From Variovorax sp. OV329 (GTDB lineage Bacteria; Pseudomonadota; Gammaproteobacteria; Burkholderiales; Burkholderiaceae_C): a stretch of 64,000 nucleotides of DNA. Shown piece after piece: positions 44,886 through 55,730 of this stretch (the first letter of the stretch is position 1; each line of letters opens with the position of its first letter). Below the pieces are notes generated by a model. That model was not told the origin of the DNA. It saw only the letters and a list, made by a program, of their open reading frames with translations, and searched no databases. The translations under genes and the position numbers were made by a program. The stretch is taken from assembly GCF_900114785.1 (NCBI RefSeq), contig NZ_FOUG01000018.1:62001-126000 (forward strand), given 5' to 3'.

Positions 44886-45477
44886 TCAGGACGCTCCCTT
44901 GCGCGCACGAAGTTCGGCGATGAATTGTTCCACGGGGGTGAAGAAGGGGTTCACGTGGACGACCCCATCGAGGATGACGACGGGATGCGTACGCAGCACG
45001 TCTGCCATCAGCGCCGCGCTGGTCGTCGAAAGGTCATACACGCACACCACGGTATCGCGGCCTTCGGGGACCACATCGTTGAGGCGGGACTCGTACTCGA
45101 GGAAGCCTTACACGCCAGGCCAGTCTTCTCCAAGCCCATTCGGCGTGTCCGGTGATGCGCGAGATCGGGTGCGAATCGGTCGAGATGTGCTGCTGGATGA
45201 CGCTGAGCATGCGGGGCACGTCGAAGTGCCCGTCACGCAGGTACATGTCGAACACCGAATGGACCTCTAGCCTGCCCTCGCGCTGCTGTTGCGCGACGTC
45301 GATGCCGGCCGCATAGAGCTGCCGCAGATGTTCATCGCGAAGGGAAGGGTCTACGATCTGGCAGGTCGGCTGGCTGTGCTCGAGCCCGTCCTTGATGAAA
45401 GCCGTCGTGATCCGGTTTTCTTCCTAGGCGGTGCGGAAGAAGGCGCAGATGTGGCGTTACTTGGCCAGAGTCGAGCC
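44886..45477 (-). pseudogene. Decayed MEDS-domain (DcmR-like sensory) gene
   Basis: Read on the minus strand, MEDS blocks appear in order but broken: RHICAFFRTA, a TAG stop (45424-45426), AFIKDGLEHSQPTCQIVDP, FDMYLRDGHFDVPRML, GHAEWA, then a frameshift near 45130 and a TAA (45108-45110). FLEYESRLNDVVPEG, VVCVYDLS and ALMADVLRTHPVVIL follow. A TAA at 45457-45459 also precedes RHICAFF. At least three lesions make this a clear pseudogene. Intact relatives are one-component or kinase-associated sensors of small molecules. Confidence 0.85.
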
Positions 45478-45489
45478 TGCGATTTCGCA

Positions 45490-45865
45490 CGCCCACCTCT
45501 TTGGCCCCGAGCCAGAGGTGGGTGAAGCGAAGATCGCCTTCCCGCAAGGGATTCGCAGCAAGATACTGCGCGCCGGGATGCTGTGCCAGCAGTCACGGTC
45601 CAACGACTGCGCCGACCTCGTTTGCGCGTCGCGCAACGTGGGGCTGATATTCGCTGCGGGCCAGTTCCAGTGCCGGCACCACAGCCGCATCGTCTGGCCG
45701 CGCGTACGCCAGGTCCAGGTCCAGCATTCTCGCGAGCATATCGAGCAACGTCCGCAGAATGGACATCGGATCGCGGGTGTCCCACAGGGACGGCAGAGCG
45801 AGCAAGCTCATCAGTCCGCTGATGCAGTCCTGAAGGCGGCGGATTTCAATGGCAGTTTCATCCAT
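45490..45865 (-). pseudogene. 5' fragment of a GAF-domain sensor histidine kinase
   Basis: From an ATG at 45865 the frame reads MDETAIEIRRLQDCISGLMS, then DPMSILRTLLDMLARMLDLDLAYARP. This is the N-terminus typical of GAF sensor kinases of Burkholderiales. A TGA at 45593-45595 interrupts it; the same frame continues with a GAF-like PLREGDLRFTHLWLGAKEVGV before fading into the MEDS remnant. The kinase core is absent. Confidence 0.75.
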
Positions 45866-46036
45866 GGTCTGCGAGTCAGGGGCGACTGGCGAGCGGGCAT
45901 GGATCGACCCGGCAAGTGCACTTTCTTTTGCTGAAGGGGTGCCAAAAATATTTCTGAGGACGCGCGCACCGCCGCTAGCGCATGAGCCGTATTTGGCGTA
46001 CGTTGGTAGTGTCAAATGAACCTGGACGAAATCTCA

Positions 46037-46156
46037 TGGTACGACCGCCTGGTTCGCTGCCACCCACAGCAGCAGCGTCTCGGTGGCACTCGGAAACCCG
46101 GGACTCCGGAGGCGACCAGCACCGATGGCGACCTTTTCGCCCCGACCGGACAACGG
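46037..46156 (-). pseudogene. Short GAF-domain remnant
   Basis: About 40 codons, PLSGRGEKVAIGAGRLRSP followed by SATETLLLWVAANQAV, match the end of the GAF domain of sensor kinases (a region usually reading SRRADFPT..LLLSVAANQA). It lies upstream, in reading direction, of the kinase N-terminal fragment, so it comes from a second copy or a rearrangement. It ends just before the sigma54 activator gene on the other strand. Confidence 0.6.
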
Positions 46157-46172
46157 AACCATGAGGCCACTA

Positions 46173-47228
<1,056 letters not shown>

Positions 47229-47429
47229 CCTCGCTGCCGGAAGGCCGGCAGCGGTGACGGAGGGCCGGCAGCCGCGTGTCGGATCAAGCAAGTCGGGAGC
47301 GCGGTCGTGCTCGTCCAAGCCCTTGTCACGCCTCGTGATCGCCCGGACTGCGACTTCGGCACGTCCCTTGCAAGATGACAAGCATGCCTGCCGCCGGCAG
47401 CGCAAGAACCACTCGCAAAACGGGGCGCC

Positions 47430-48368
47430 GTGCTTACAGAAAACCACGTCGAAATCGACGACTCTTCGAAAGTCAATTTGCCAACCCGGTGTCCACCGCC
47501 GAAAGGAACCGTGTGCAATGCGGTCATGCGCATTGCGCATCTGGGTGCAGCGGACCTCGGCAGCGTGCGCATGCGCAGTTCTCTGGACATCCTCGTGCCG
47601 AAGGAAACCGCGAATCTGTTCACCACCCATCGCATGCTGGCCGGTCGTGATCGAACCGCTTACGTTCGCGCGCCGCTGGTCGCTGTCGTTCCGCCGGCGC
47701 TCCCTCACTCGCTTGCAGACGGGCCCGGCTCCAACACGCTCATTCTCAGCATCGCGGAGCCCTTCTTCAGCGAGACTGCCCGTGCCGCACTGGGCAGCGA
47801 CGATTTCACCTTTGTCGAACCCCATGCGGCGACCGATTCGCTGATCCGCGAAGTCGCCGATGCTGTCGACCGGGAATTTCCGAACCTGGATCGATTGACG
47901 GTGAGCTTCCTGGATGCATTGGCCGCCCTGCTGTCTGCGCACGTCGCCAGGAACTACGTGGCCGCGGGCCCTGAAAGGGCCATGTCCACCGGCGGCTTGG
48001 CGGCTCACAAGATGCGCTGCGTCTACCGCTTCATTGCCGAGCATCTGGGCGAGACGATCCGGGTCGAACAACTGGCCGCTGAAGTGCATCTCAGCCCCTT
48101 TCATTTCGCGCGGATGTTCAAGCAATCGACGGAACAGTCGCCGCACCTGTACATCCTGATGCAGCGCATCAAGCGTGCCAAGGAGCTCCTGGCCAGCACC
48201 GACTCGCCGATCATCGAGGTGGCCGCTGACGTGGGCTTTCGCACGCAAGGCCACTTCACGGGCGTCTTTCATCGCTACACCGGGTTCACGCCGAAGGTAT
48301 TCCGGACGAGCGCGCGCGAGGCGGCTAGCCAGCCCATCGATTCACCAGGAGGCGACCGTGACAGATGA
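47430..48368 (+). CDS. AraC-family transcriptional regulator
   Basis: This 312-residue regulator is read from a GTG at 47430; an ATG at 47526 is the alternative. The N-terminal cupin-like part (~30-190) includes SSLDILVPKETANLFTTHRM and AYVRAPLVAVVPPALPHSL. The AraC DNA-binding domain spans ~205-300, with IRVEQLAAEVHLSPFHFARMFK and IIEVAADVGFRTQGHFTGVF. It follows the sigma54 activator by 201 bp and overlaps the start of a 72-residue gene by 11 bp. The target genes are not evident. Confidence 0.88.
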   Translation: MLTENHVEIDDSSKVNLPTRCPPPKGTVCNAVMRIAHLGAADLGSVRMRSSLDILVPKETANLFTTHRMLAGRDRTAYVRAPLVAVVPPALPHSLADGPGSNTLILSIAEPFFSETARAALGSDDFTFVEPHAATDSLIREVADAVDREFPNLDRLTVSFLDALAALLSAHVARNYVAAGPERAMSTGGLAAHKMRCVYRFIAEHLGETIRVEQLAAEVHLSPFHFARMFKQSTEQSPHLYILMQRIKRAKELLASTDSPIIEVAADVGFRTQGHFTGVFHRYTGFTPKVFRTSAREAASQPIDSPGGDRDR

Positions 48369-48576
48369 GACATCCATGCACAACGCCGTCGCGTTCGAGC
48401 TGCGCTTCGAGTCGCTCTACCACCTGGGCCGGGCGTTCGCGTTTCCCTGCGACTGCCATGGCCAGGTCGACCTGGATCGTTGCAGCGAACGCGCGAGGAA
48501 CAACTACCTGTTCGCACAGGCGATGATGGGGCGAGAGTACGGGTGGCCGCGGGTCGTTCCCTGTCCGGGAACGTAA
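48358..48576 (+). CDS. Small conserved-looking hypothetical protein overlapping the AraC gene
   Basis: This is a 72-residue protein with a GTG start at 48358 and a strong AGGAGG site 6-7 bases before it, inside the AraC coding end. An ATG at 48376 would shorten it by six residues. Its composition is protein-like: AFELRFESLYHLGRAFAFPCD, CHGQVDLDRCSERARNNYLFAQAMMGREY. It has no membrane segment, and I do not recognise a function. Overlap with the regulator implies translational coupling. Confidence 0.7.
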   Translation: MTDETSMHNAVAFELRFESLYHLGRAFAFPCDCHGQVDLDRCSERARNNYLFAQAMMGREYGWPRVVPCPGT

Positions 48577-48612
48577 GGCCAGGCAGCCCAGGTTCGAACT
48601 CGGAATGCGAGC

Positions 48613-50036
48613 TCAGCTCGCGGCCAGTCGAACCGCCAGTTCGCCCACTTTGCGAATCGCGTGCAGGAAGCGCGTATCGCCTCCATGGCCGTAGTTGATG
48701 CGCACGCAGTGGTTGAAGCGGCGGTCCAACGAGAACATGGAACCGGGCGCCAGGGTGATGTCGTGCGCCAGCGCCAGCCGATACAGCTCCAGCGCATTGA
48801 CCTTTCTCGGCAACCGGAGCCACAGGAAGTAGCCGCCTTCCGGGATGGTGACGCGCGTCGAGCGTGGAAAAGACCCGCGGATCGCGTCCAACGCAGCGGC
48901 CTTGTAGCTCGCTAGCGTTGCCCGCATCCGGCGCAGGTGCCGGTCGTAGCCATTTTCCGCGAGATAGCTGGCGATCGCGACCACCGAGGGAGTGGGCGGT
49001 GAGAGCGTGTGCATGACCCGCAGGTGCTCGATCTGCCTTGCAAACCTGCCGCCCGCGACCCAGCCGACGCGATAGCCGGGCGCAAGGCACTTGGAGAAGG
49101 AACCGCAATGCATCACGAGGCCCTCACGGTCATGGTGTTTGGCCGGCAGTGGCTTGCGGTCTCCAAAATAGAGTTCAGCGCAGACGTCATGCTCGATCAA
49201 CGGAATGCCCCGTTGGGCGAGGAGCGCCACCAGCGCTTCCCTGCAATCCTGAGGCATCAGGCTTCCCAGAGGATTCTGGAAGTTCGGCATGAACCAGCAG
49301 GCCGCGACCCGGTGGCGCCTGAGGGCGATCGCCAAGGCTTCGACATCGACGCCGTAGCGCGGGTGGTGGGGATCCTGAGTGCCCGAAGCTTCAGCCGTTC
49401 GAGCGCCTGCAGGGCAGGGTAGAAGGTCGGATGCTCGATCGCGACCATTTCACCGGGGCGGGTAACAGCCTCAAGGCACAGGTTCAGGCCCTCCATGGCG
49501 CCGTTGGTCAGGATGATCTCATCGGCGTCGACCGCTGTGCTGCTGAGCTCATAGCGTAGCTGGATCTGGCGCCGCAGATCTCCACTTCCCGAGACCAGAT
49601 CCTGGGCATCGCGCAATGGGTGCGGATCGCGAATTCCATTCCAGAGATGGCGCGCGAGCCGGGGCATCGGGTACAGCGACGGACAGAGGAATCCGGAGCC
49701 CAGTTGCACGAGTTCGGGCGATCCGGTCGACCGGAGCAATCCCATCACGACGTCGTCGATCTCTCCGCGGCCGGAAGGCTCGCTTGCGTGCAAAGCCTTC
49801 GGCGCGGCCGTCGTCACAGGCTCGGGCCGGACGTTGACGAAGCAGCCCGAGCGGGGCCGCACGTGGATCAGGCCGCGGGTCTCGAGCAGGTAGTAGGCCG
49901 CAAAGACGGTCGAGCGGCTCAGGCCCTGCGCGGCACTGGCTTCGCGCACGGAGGGCAATCGATCGCCGGGCCGCAAGGATCCCGTGCAGATCAGCGCCGT
50001 GATCTCATTCGCATAGCGCTCATAGCGCGTGATCAT
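48613..50036 (-). pseudogene. MocR/PdxR-type regulator (GntR HTH fused to aminotransferase), broken by a single frameshift
   Basis: The N-terminal part from ATG 50036 (MITRYERYANEITALICTG) has a GntR winged helix (LPSVREASAAQGLSRSTVF) and the first part of a class I aminotransferase fold (ILTNGAMEGLNLCLEAV). Around 49335 the frame changes: reading on in the second frame gives HPRYGVDVEALAIAL, then ACWFMPNFQNPLGS, the PLP-lysine segment CGSFSKCLAPGYRVGW and a normal C-terminus. One missing C in the ACCAC stretch accounts for it. Both halves align to the intact paralogue at 52166-53587. Either a recent loss of function or a base-calling error. Confidence 0.88.
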
Positions 50037-50151
50037 GAGTGCCCGAGGGCTGCGAGGCAGCCCAGCTGTCGTTCCCGGTGATTCATTGTGGTTCGGGCTG
50101 GGAGCGCTCGCAGCTCCCGCCTTCGGCGTCAAGAGAGTTCGCCCATCCGGC

Positions 50152-50583
50152 TCAGGTGTTCCGGTCGCCAGTTCGATGCGTCGCCCCATCGACGGGCCGC
50201 GCGCCGCTCGTGTCCTGGCCCAGCAGCATCAGCGCGGCCCGGTAGGCGGACCGCGCCCCGGCGCGGATGTCGTGCACCAGCTCGCGCAGGCGCTGGGTGT
50301 GATCCTTGGGCGCGCGGTAGACCGGTTCGGTCATCAGGAGCTGCGTGACCGTCAGCAGCCTGGCCGCGGACGTCAGGCAAAAATGGATGGCTGCGCGCTC
50401 CTGGGACGCCTTGTTGGCCTCCTCGACCCTGCGGATGACGACGTCACGCTGTGGCGGAGGCAGTTCGCCCAGATTGGTGGGGCCGGACCAAGGTGCAAAT
50501 TCATGGTCGCCGTAGCGGGCGGCGAGGATCAGTTCGATCGAGTGGAGTGCCCGTTCGAGCTCGAGCATTTCGGTGGTTTTCAT
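50152..50583 (-). CDS. Hypothetical protein
   Basis: This 143-residue frame starts at the ATG at 50583; there is no strong ribosome binding site, and the frame is open further upstream. It is largely helical: MLELERALHSIELILAARYG, IRRVEEANKASQERAAIHFCL, and LRELVHDIRAGARSAYRAAL. It resembles no family I can name. It lies between the broken MocR gene and the luciferase-like gene on the same strand. The coding assignment is moderate. Confidence 0.5.
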   Translation of the reverse strand: MKTTEMLELERALHSIELILAARYGDHEFAPWSGPTNLGELPPPQRDVVIRRVEEANKASQERAAIHFCLTSAARLLTVTQLLMTEPVYRAPKDHTQRLRELVHDIRAGARSAYRAALMLLGQDTSGARPVDGATHRTGDRNT

Positions 50584-50834
50584 CTGACGTGTGGCTGCCC
50601 GCGGCGGCGTGGCGGCCAGATGCCGTGCAAGTGTGTCGCTGCCTCGGGTCAAGCCTTCGATTCTCGGCAGTCCGGCCGCCATCGAACATGACCAGTTTGG
50701 CGCGATTTCAACCGGGCCAGATGGGCACTCCGCGTGCAAGGGGCCTCGCCCCGCAGGGCCGCCGATGCATCGCCAGGAACCGCTCCTGGCGAGCAAGACG
50801 AAGCTCCATCGCTCGTCTCCCGTGCCGGACGGCC

Positions 50835-51878
50835 TCAATGCTGCGGTGCCAGGGTGTCGCCGACTTCGGCGTCGCTGGGTTCCAACTCGCCGCCAACAGG
50901 CATGTCACCCTGCGCGCGGGCGAGGGCCGGCAGCACCTCGGCGCCGATCTCCTCGAGCACCTCGGACGCCGGCCGCGCGCCGTACTTGAAGTTGAAGATG
51001 ACGTGGTTGACGCCGACACTGTGCAGCGAGTCGAGAAAGCTCAACAGGAAGTGCCGTCCTGCCTTGAAGCCGAGGTGGATGGGGGTCGGCGACAGGTGCG
51101 GATCGTCGGCGAGGTCGACGTAGAGGGATTGCACGAACGGCTTGAAGGCGCCCGGCCTGGCGGCATGGACCTCGCCGCGCCAGCGTGCCACGGTTTCGGC
51201 CTGGCGATCAATGCTGCGTGGATAGGTGATCCAGCCGTCCGCATGCCCGGCGATCCACGGCAGCGGCTGCCCGCTGCCTCCGGTGACGAGCATCGGCAGG
51301 CGTCCGACCGGCTTGGGCACGAGGTCGGCGTTGGCGGCGAGCACGCCGGCCGTCGACGTCAACGTCGGGTAATCGCTTTCCAGCACGTGGCGGATCGTCT
51401 CGAAGTAGTCGCGAAACAGGACGGCGCGCCGTTCGATGTCGACGCCGAAGGCCGGGAACTCCACCGGTCGGTCTCCCGACGCCACACCCAGCACCAGCCG
51501 GCCGCCCGACAGCTGGTCGACCGAGGCAGCCGCCTTGGCCACATGCAGCGGGTGCCGCAGCGGCAGCACGATCGAGCCCGTGGCCAGCGCGATCGTTTGC
51601 GTGTGTGCCGCGATCCAGCCGAGGTACACCCAGGGGTCGTAGATCTGACCGAGGTCGCCGAAGCTCGGATCCCGCAGCGGCACATCGCGCACCCACAGGG
51701 CGGCGTAGCCGAGCGCCTGGGCGCGCTGCGCAAGCCGCTCCTGATCGCGCATCGACGCCGCGTCGCCCGCGTAGGCCTCGATGGGGAAGAAGACGCCGAG
51801 CGTGAGGCGGCCCACGCGGAACATGCGACTGAAGCCTGGCGCCTGGTCGACCGTGGCCATCGGATTGACTTTCAGCAT
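50835..51878 (-). CDS. Luciferase-like (LLM) flavin-dependent oxidoreductase
   Basis: This 347-residue TIM-barrel protein starts at 51878 (AGGAGAGCGC upstream). Bacterial-luciferase-family blocks include RLTLGVFFPIEAY, RAQALGYAALWVRDVPL, TGSIVLPLRHPLHVAKAAASVDQLSGGRLVLGVASGD in two adjoining parts, and LVTGGSGQPLPWIAGHADGW. It uses FMNH2 and oxygen, or F420, to oxidise an unknown substrate; related enzymes act on alkanesulfonates, nitrilotriacetate or nitroalkanes. It is divergent from the intact MocR-type gene, which may control it. The intergenic region is 287 bp. Confidence 0.88.
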   Translation of the reverse strand: MLKVNPMATVDQAPGFSRMFRVGRLTLGVFFPIEAYAGDAASMRDQERLAQRAQALGYAALWVRDVPLRDPSFGDLGQIYDPWVYLGWIAAHTQTIALATGSIVLPLRHPLHVAKAAASVDQLSGGRLVLGVASGDRPVEFPAFGVDIERRAVLFRDYFETIRHVLESDYPTLTSTAGVLAANADLVPKPVGRLPMLVTGGSGQPLPWIAGHADGWITYPRSIDRQAETVARWRGEVHAARPGAFKPFVQSLYVDLADDPHLSPTPIHLGFKAGRHFLLSFLDSLHSVGVNHVIFNFKYGARPASEVLEEIGAEVLPALARAQGDMPVGGELEPSDAEVGDTLAPQH

Positions 51879-52165
51879 GCGCTCTCCTGTTTGACGTCGC
51901 AAGCGTACGCAGGGCGCCGCGGCGGGTATTCCCTGTTCCTGCGGAAACTGCCCAGGGACGGCGATATCCGCGGTCAGCCGCAATCGGATGCGCGGACGGG
52001 GGCCCGTTCACATCCGGGGTGGTGCCGATGGCAGTTGCGTCTTCAAAGCAACCGGCATGGCGTCGGATCTTGGCAAGCAGCACAAAAGCGATACCAGGCG
52101 CCTAATGCAGGCAATGGGCTGTGCATGGGAGGGGGATCCGTTGGCCGACGCCCTTGCGTGATCTC

Positions 52166-53587
52166 ATGAACCTCTACGAACGCCATGCGAACGAAATCGC
52201 CGAGTTGATCCGCGCCGGAGTGTTGCGGCCCGGGGATCGGCTTCCCTCGGTGCGGGCTGCGAGCGCCGCCCGCGGGCTGAGCCGGACGACCATATTCGAA
52301 GCCTACTATCTGCTCGAAACGCGGGGTCTGGTCGAGGCGCGCCCCCGTTCCGGCTACTTCGTGAAAGAAGACCTCGCCCAGGCGGAAACAGCCGCGCCCG
52401 ACGATTCGTGGCCCGATGGACGAGCCAGGGCAGTGGACGTCGGCCAGCTGGTCTTCGAGTTGCTGGGTTCGCTGAACCGACGCGAGTTCGTACCGCTCGG
52501 CTCGGCGTTTCCGAGCCCGTCGCTGTGCCCGCTCACGCGACTGGCGCGACATCTCGGGAGCGAAATGCGTGACTTCGATCCATGGCGCCTGGTCGAGGAC
52601 CTCGCTCCGGGCAACGAGTCGCTGCGCCGTCACATCGTATTGCGCTATGCGATGGACGGAATGGTCATCGCTGCCACCGAGATCGTGCTCACCAATGGCG
52701 CGATGGAGGGGCTGAACCTGAGCCTGCAGGCGGTCACGAGGCCAGGCGACGTGGTGGTGGTGGAGTCACCGACCTTCTATGCCGCGCTGCAGGCGCTCGA
52801 CCGACTGCAATTGCGCGCGCTCGAGGTCGCGACCTCATCGGCCTGGGGCATCGACATCGACGCCCTGGCCGCGGCGCTGAAACGTGAGCGCGTCGCGGCT
52901 TGCTGGCTCATGACGAGCTTCCAGAATCCCCTGGGCAGCTCGATGCCCGATGAACGCAAGAAGGCGCTGGTTGCGCTGCTCGCAGAGCATGAAGTTCCGC
53001 TGATCGAAGACGACGTCTATGCCGAGCTCTACTTCGGCGCAAGGAAGCCGCTGCCGGCCAAGGCCCTGGACACCCAGGGCCTCGTGATCCACTGTGGCTC
53101 CTTCTCCAAGTGCTTGGCCCCCGGCTACCGCGTCGGCTGGGTTGCGGGCGGAAAATTTGCCGCGAGGATCGAGCAGATGCGGCTCATGTACACACTCTCG
53201 CCGGCGATTCCTTCGGAGGCAGCCATCGCCGCCTACCTTGACCGAGGCGGCTATGACCGGCACCTGCGGCGCATGCGCGCGGCGCTCGCCCGCTATCTGG
53301 CCGTGGCCATGGAGGCGGTGCGGGCCTACTTTCCAGCCGGAACGCGCATGTCAGCACCGCAGGGTGGCTACTTTCTCTGGCTCCAATTGCCCGACAGCGT
53401 GGACACGACCCAACTGCACGCGCTGGCGCGTGAGCGCGGCATCAGCCTGGCGCCGGGGCCGCTGTTTTCCAGCGACCGGCGCTGCACGCATTGCCTGCGC
53501 CTGAACTATGGCCACGGCGGCGATCCGCGTTTTGCGTCGGCGATGCAAACTGTCGGCCAACTTGCGACGGCCCTGATGCGTGGGTGA
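52166..53587 (+). CDS. MocR/PdxR-type transcriptional regulator (GntR HTH + aminotransferase domain)
   Basis: This 473-residue protein starts at 52166 (MNLYERHANEIAELIRAG), chosen by comparison with the paralogue at 48613-50036; no strong ribosome site is seen. The GntR winged helix spans ~1-72 (LPSVRAASAARGLSRTTIFEA). A fold-type I aminotransferase-like domain spans ~100-470 with NGAMEGLNLSLQAV, FQNPLGSSMP, DDVYAELYF and the PLP-lysine region HCGSFSKCLAPGYRVGW. Such proteins sense PLP or amino compounds. It faces the luciferase-like gene, its best candidate target. Confidence 0.9.
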   Translation: MNLYERHANEIAELIRAGVLRPGDRLPSVRAASAARGLSRTTIFEAYYLLETRGLVEARPRSGYFVKEDLAQAETAAPDDSWPDGRARAVDVGQLVFELLGSLNRREFVPLGSAFPSPSLCPLTRLARHLGSEMRDFDPWRLVEDLAPGNESLRRHIVLRYAMDGMVIAATEIVLTNGAMEGLNLSLQAVTRPGDVVVVESPTFYAALQALDRLQLRALEVATSSAWGIDIDALAAALKRERVAACWLMTSFQNPLGSSMPDERKKALVALLAEHEVPLIEDDVYAELYFGARKPLPAKALDTQGLVIHCGSFSKCLAPGYRVGWVAGGKFAARIEQMRLMYTLSPAIPSEAAIAAYLDRGGYDRHLRRMRAALARYLAVAMEAVRAYFPAGTRMSAPQGGYFLWLQLPDSVDTTQLHALARERGISLAPGPLFSSDRRCTHCLRLNYGHGGDPRFASAMQTVGQLATALMRG

Positions 53588-53625
53588 GGGCGCTCAACTC
53601 AAGGCCCAGCCAGTCCGGTCGTCCG

Positions 53626-53639
53626 GAACATCGATGTTC
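53626..53639. repeat. 14-bp perfect palindrome between convergent genes
   Basis: GAACATCGATGTTC lies in the 130-bp gap between the convergent MocR and acs genes. It has no T-tract and a zero-length loop, so it is not a classic terminator; a protein-binding site is possible. Confidence 0.35.
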
Positions 53640-53717
53640 GCGAGCTCAGCGCTAGCGCCCGCAATAGCTCCGAGCGGGACGCGCAAGCGCGAGGATCAGT
53701 TTCATGGACGATGAGGC

Positions 53718-55685
53718 CTAGTTCTTCTGGCCCAGTTGTTCCAGGATCGCGGGGTTCTCCAGCGTCGAGGTGTCCTGTGTGATGGTCTCGCCCCTGGCGA
53801 CCGAGCGCAGCAGTCGTCGCATGATCTTGCCGCTGCGCGTCTTCGGCAGGTTGTCGCCAAAGCGGATGTCCTTGGGCTTTGCAATCGGCCCGATCTCCCT
53901 GGCGACCCAGGCACGCAAAGTGTCGGCAATCTTCTTCGCCTCGTCGCCGACGGGGCGCGGCCGCTTCAGGACCACGAATGCGCAGATGGCCTCGCCCGTC
54001 GTCTCGTCCGGCCGTCCCACCACGGCCGCTTCGGCCACCAGGTCGGTGCAGGAGACCAGCGCCGATTCGATCTCCATCGTACCCATGCGGTGGCCCGACA
54101 CATTGAGCACGTCGTCGATGCGTCCGGTGATGGTGAAGTAGCCCGTCGCCGCATCGCGGATGGCGCCGTCGCCCGCCAGGTAGTAGCCCCTGAGTTCCGG
54201 TGGGTAGTAGCTTGCCTTGAAGCGTTCCGGATCGCCCCAGATCGTGCGGATCATGCTCGGCCACGGCTTTTTCACCACGAGGATTCCGCCTTGGCCATTG
54301 GGCACGTCCGCGCCGGTCTCGTCGACGACCGCAGCGTCGATGCCGGGGAAGGGGAGCGTGCAGGAACCCGGCACCAGCGGCGTCGCGCCGGGCAGCGGGG
54401 TGATCATGTGGCCACCGGTCTCGGTCTGCCAGAAGGTATCGACGATCGGGCAGCGGCCACCACCCACGTGCTGGTGGAACCATTCCCAGGCGGCCGGGTT
54501 GATCGGCTCGCCGACCGAGCCCAGGATCCTCAGGCTCGACAGGTCATGGCGCCCGGGGTGGACGGCCGCATTCGCTTCTGCGGCCTTGATGAGCGAGCGG
54601 ATGGCCGTGGGTGCGGTGTAGAACACGCTGACCTTGTGGTCCTGGATCATCTTCCAGAAGCGGCCCGCATCGGGATAGGTCGGAACGCCCTCGAAGACGA
54701 CCTCGGTCGCGCCCAGTGCGAGCGGGCCGTAGGCAATGTAGGTGTGCCCTGTCACCCAGCCGATGTCGGCCGTGCACCAGAACACATCGTCGGGCTTCAG
54801 ATCGAAGGTCCACCGGGTGGTCAGTGCCGCATGCAGCAGATAGCCGCCGCTGGCGTGTTGAACACCCTTGGGCTTGCCGGTCGACCCCGAGGTGTAGAGC
54901 ACGAAAAGGGGATGCTCGGCACCGACCCACTCGGGCTCGCACGTATCCGGCTGGCTCTGCGTCTCCTCGTGCAGCCATCGGTCGCGGGCTGCGACCCAGC
55001 CGATGGGTCCGCCGGTGCGGCGGTACACCAGCACATCCGTGACGGTCTCGCACCCGCCCATGGCGATGGCGTCGTCGACGATGGACTTCAGCGGCAGCTG
55101 CTTTCCCCCCCGCACCTGCTCATCGGCGGTGATCACCATCACGGCGCCCGCGTCATGGATGCGGTCGCGCAGACTCTGCGCCGAGAAGCCGCCGAAGACC
55201 ACCGAATGCGTCGCCCCGATTCGCGCGCAGGCCTGCATCGCGACCACGCCTTCGATGCTCATCGACATGTAGATGACGACGCGATCCCCTTTCCCGACCC
55301 CGCGCGCCCTGAGCGCGTTCGCCATGCGACAGGTGCGATCCAGCAGGTCGCGATAGCTGACCCGCGTCACCTGTCCGTCGTCGGCCTCGAAGATGATGGC
55401 AGTCTTCTCGCCCAGCCCACGCTCGACCTGGCGGTCGAGGCAGTTGTAGGAGACGTTCAGCGTGCCGTCCTCGAACCACGTGAAGAATGGCGCCCGGCTG
55501 TCGTCGAGCCCTTTGGTGAAGGGCGTTTTCCAGCTCACGAATTCAGTCGCAAGCCGCGACCAGTAGCCGCTGTAGTCGGCCTCTGCCTGCGCGACGAGTT
55601 TTTCATAGGCAGCCATGCCGGACACGTGCGCATCCGGGATTCGGGCGGCGGGAATCAAGCGGGTCTTGTCTGCATTCGCACTCAC
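53718..55685 (-). CDS. acs: Acetyl-CoA synthetase
   Basis: This 655-residue AMP-forming synthetase starts at a GTG at 55685 (CAGGAGCTCACC upstream). Landmarks are VVFGGFSAQSLRDRI, the phosphate loop YTSGSTGKPKG, WCTADIGWVTGHTY, DTFWQTETGG, and the C-terminal PKTRSGKIMRRLLR with the acetylatable lysine in RSGKIMRR. It activates acetate to acetyl-CoA with ATP. It lies 45 bp after mdcH as the last gene of the malonate operon, which fits the chemistry because malonate decarboxylase releases acetate. Length is normal. Confidence 0.95.
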   Translation of the reverse strand: MSANADKTRLIPAARIPDAHVSGMAAYEKLVAQAEADYSGYWSRLATEFVSWKTPFTKGLDDSRAPFFTWFEDGTLNVSYNCLDRQVERGLGEKTAIIFEADDGQVTRVSYRDLLDRTCRMANALRARGVGKGDRVVIYMSMSIEGVVAMQACARIGATHSVVFGGFSAQSLRDRIHDAGAVMVITADEQVRGGKQLPLKSIVDDAIAMGGCETVTDVLVYRRTGGPIGWVAARDRWLHEETQSQPDTCEPEWVGAEHPLFVLYTSGSTGKPKGVQHASGGYLLHAALTTRWTFDLKPDDVFWCTADIGWVTGHTYIAYGPLALGATEVVFEGVPTYPDAGRFWKMIQDHKVSVFYTAPTAIRSLIKAAEANAAVHPGRHDLSSLRILGSVGEPINPAAWEWFHQHVGGGRCPIVDTFWQTETGGHMITPLPGATPLVPGSCTLPFPGIDAAVVDETGADVPNGQGGILVVKKPWPSMIRTIWGDPERFKASYYPPELRGYYLAGDGAIRDAATGYFTITGRIDDVLNVSGHRMGTMEIESALVSCTDLVAEAAVVGRPDETTGEAICAFVVLKRPRPVGDEAKKIADTLRAWVAREIGPIAKPKDIRFGDNLPKTRSGKIMRRLLRSVARGETITQDTSTLENPAILEQLGQKN

Positions 55686-55730
55686 GGTGAGCTCCTGGGG
55701 TCTGGGGTTTGGGAAAACCGAAACTGAGGG

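Noticed and set aside
53736..55727. A 663-codon open frame on the plus strand
   Set aside because: Complementary to acs, whose AMP-binding motifs are unmistakable; the antisense translation is biased and motif-free.
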